Assembly: GCA_003648245.1 (NCBI GenBank)
Contig: QMOO01000068.1
Location: 1 to 6,570, forward strand
DNA: 6,570 nt
From: Caldisericota bacterium
GTDB lineage: Bacteria > Caldisericota > Caldisericia > B22-G15
Direction: 5' to 3'
The notes beneath the pieces were generated by a model. The model was not told the origin of the DNA, made no database searches, and saw only the letters and a list, made by a program, of their open reading frames with translations. Positions 5,058 to 6,570 of this stretch are shown in pieces; the first letter of the stretch is position 1; each line of letters begins with the position of its first letter. The position numbers were made by a program, and so were the translations under genes.

Positions 5058-6570
5058 CTATGGCTTTTCTATGAAAAAGTTAAGACTCATCTCGACAGGT
5101 TCATAGATTGATACATTTGTGGAGGAGGTAGACTCTTTAAGAGAAATCCACTCCTCTCTATAAGAATAACTGACTGAAAGATATTTAAGTGTGATTCTGA
5201 ACTTGTATATATAAAATTTCTTATAGTGTGGTTCCCATTTCAGTTTAAGATCTGGAATACCGCTTAAAGAGAAACTCATTACCTCTTCGTACTCACCAAC
5301 ATGTCTTTCACCATTAATGATCTTTTCATCTTCGCCTTTAACATATGAGTAATAAGACAAACTGATCTCCTTACACTCCAGGGTTTTTTTATCTAACACA
5401 ATGTGCACTCTTTCTGTTTCATTACCTCCATTTTTATAAAAAGAGAATGTATAAGAGGAAGTATCCTCCTCCCATATACCATACCCTTTAAAGAGATAAC
5501 GGTTCGTACCTGACCGTGTAGAGGTGGATGTCTCCACAGTTCCGTCTGGTTTCGCTATTGTAGTCTTGTAAGTGATGGTACTGCCAAACTCAACATAACC
5601 TGATATGTATTTAAAATCTATAATATTAATAGCCTCATTCACTTTGAGAGTTATATCCAGATTTTGGTTGTAAGGAGGAGAGCAGTGGTCGTTTATTACA
5701 ACAATATATATACCATTGTATCCTTTATCTTTAAGTTCCTTTGGTTTTATTGAAATCTTTGTATCTGGCCCAGATAAGAATTCTCTGCCACCTTTAATTT
5801 TAAAAACCATAATTTTTCCATCACCTTCAACTGAAAAATCAAGTGTATCATCATCCTCAAAATCAGCTCTTAAGATGAACATATATATCTTCGCAGAAAG
5901 ATCTGGATAGGAATCTTTAAAACTCATCTCCTTGTCCTTATTATCATTTGTGATATATTGATTTCCCGAGTTTTGGAATGATTTAACAGGGTATATCTTT
6001 CCTTCAATATAACTCTTTAAAAATTCCTTATACCATTTATCTGGATCTCCGAGAAGTGAATTTAGCGCCTCTACACTGCTCTTTCCATCTTTTATCTTCT
6101 CATACATGGAAACGAGAGCGTGTGCTCCTTTCTTCTTTACAAGATACTTTATAACTGCCGACATTCCATATCCATATCCCTGATAGGTAGTTTTTGAAAG
6201 ACCTCTACTTATACCGTAAAGAGGCTCATCCTCATTTCCACCTCTTACAGGGGAGACATAGTTTGGATTATCTGAAAATAGTTCTTCAGACCACACAGAA
6301 CACGCTTCATCAAGCCATCCATGAGTGGAGAAAAACTTCGCTTTAAAGATAGAAAATCTTGAATCATAAAGTGATTGAACAAAATGGAAAAACTCATGAC
6401 CAATGGTCGTTCTCATTTCATTAAGATTATCCAATTTATTGAAATTTAACTCTATGTATCCATAGTTATTACCAAATATACTGTTTGAATAATATCCATA
6501 AGCTTCCTTTCCTAAATTGAGTAGATAAACATTCATGGGCCATGATCCTCTTTCTTTATAACTGAATCCA
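5058..6570 (-). CDS. Gluzincin-type zinc metallopeptidase with C-terminal beta-rich region, 5'-partial
   Basis: Numbering is from the Met at 6534-6536. The zinc motif HEFFH (47-51) sits in a helix beginning MRTTIGHEFFHFVQ. It is followed by GWLDEACSVWSEE (73-85), where E77 can supply the third zinc ligand: HExxH-x25-E, a gluzincin arrangement. Residues about 120-182 look like the helical second half of the catalytic domain. The rest (about 210-492) is strand-rich: one segment around 215-300 resembles pre-peptidase C-terminal or similar beta-sandwich modules, and the tail is a Ser/Tyr-rich beta region. This layout suggests a secreted or cell-surface protease, but no signal peptide is visible. 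The frame is open upstream of that Met through GFSYKERGSWP to the window edge with no stop. The spacing from a weak AGAGGA to this Met is long (9-10 bases). The true start is therefore probably outside the window, where a signal peptide could lie. The peptidase family is not identified beyond the motif. The stop is TAG at 5058-5060. Confidence 0.8.
   Translation of the reverse strand, partial: GFSYKERGSWPMNVYLLNLGKEAYGYYSNSIFGNNYGYIELNFNKLDNLNEMRTTIGHEFFHFVQSLYDSRFSIFKAKFFSTHGWLDEACSVWSEELFSDNPNYVSPVRGGNEDEPLYGISRGLSKTTYQGYGYGMSAVIKYLVKKKGAHALVSMYEKIKDGKSSVEALNSLLGDPDKWYKEFLKSYIEGKIYPVKSFQNSGNQYITNDNKDKEMSFKDSYPDLSAKIYMFILRADFEDDDTLDFSVEGDGKIMVFKIKGGREFLSGPDTKISIKPKELKDKGYNGIYIVVINDHCSPPYNQNLDITLKVNEAINIIDFKYISGYVEFGSTITYKTTIAKPDGTVETSTSTRSGTNRYLFKGYGIWEEDTSSYTFSFYKNGGNETERVHIVLDKKTLECKEISLSYYSYVKGEDEKIINGERHVGEYEEVMSFSLSGIPDLKLKWEPHYKKFYIYKFRITLKYLSVSYSYREEWISLKESTSSTNVSIYEPVEMSLNFFIEKP

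Noticed and set aside
5716..5910. A 64-codon plus-strand frame inside the metallopeptidase gene
   Set aside because: Antisense to the beta-rich region; no start signals or recognisable product.
1..6570. CRISPR arrays, tRNA/rRNA genes, insertion sequences, riboswitches
   Set aside because: No spaced direct repeats, cloverleaf, terminal inverted repeats, transposase or structured long leader were found; nearly all DNA is accounted for by coding genes.

Overview
This 6.6 kb window comes from an AT-rich bacterial chromosome. Its proteins are rich in Lys, Glu and Ile, and Arg is often encoded by AGA/AGG. The genes suggest a fermentative, probably strictly anaerobic and possibly thermophilic organism: a phosphotransbutyrylase/butyrate kinase pair, a TM1266-type domain and an Old Yellow Enzyme-type flavin reductase. 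I cannot fix the phylum from the sequence. Low-GC Thermotogota-, Caldisericota-, Dictyoglomota- or Firmicutes-like lineages are all compatible. I see no mobile element, CRISPR array, rRNA or tRNA.

Minus-strand block, positions 1-3369, in transcription order. A 152-residue regulator comes first (2911-3369), with an N-terminal winged helix and a C-terminal TM1266/ACT-like domain. It is followed by recN (start best placed at 2857), buk (91-1152) and the first 26 codons of a phosphate butyryltransferase gene that leaves the window at position 1. The last three are tightly packed. The buk GTG start overlaps the recN stop by 8 bases, and the ptb ribosome binding site directly follows the buk stop. 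Buk and Ptb together turn a short-chain acyl-CoA (butyryl- or branched-chain) into the free acid with ATP gain. RecN is a double-strand-break repair ATPase with no metabolic link to them.

Divergent gene. The plus strand carries an Old Yellow Enzyme-like FMN oxidoreductase (start best placed at 3475, end 4518). It is separated from the regulator by a 105-base AT-rich region holding back-to-back extended -10 promoters. This is a classic layout for a regulator and its target.

Minus-strand block, positions 4515-6570. A 160-residue PH-like-domain protein of unknown role overlaps the oxidoreductase gene tail to tail by 4 bases. Upstream of it is a gluzincin-type zinc metallopeptidase whose frame stays open to the right edge, so its true start and any signal peptide lie outside.

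Across the window the likely promoters share an extended -10 box, TGnTAWAAT, without a good -35. The one in front of recN lies so close to the start codon that recN may be translated from a leaderless mRNA when transcribed from there. The observations most worth a second look are the fused regulator and its neighbours, the altered active site of the oxidoreductase, the recN start region, and the two poorly known proteins on the right.
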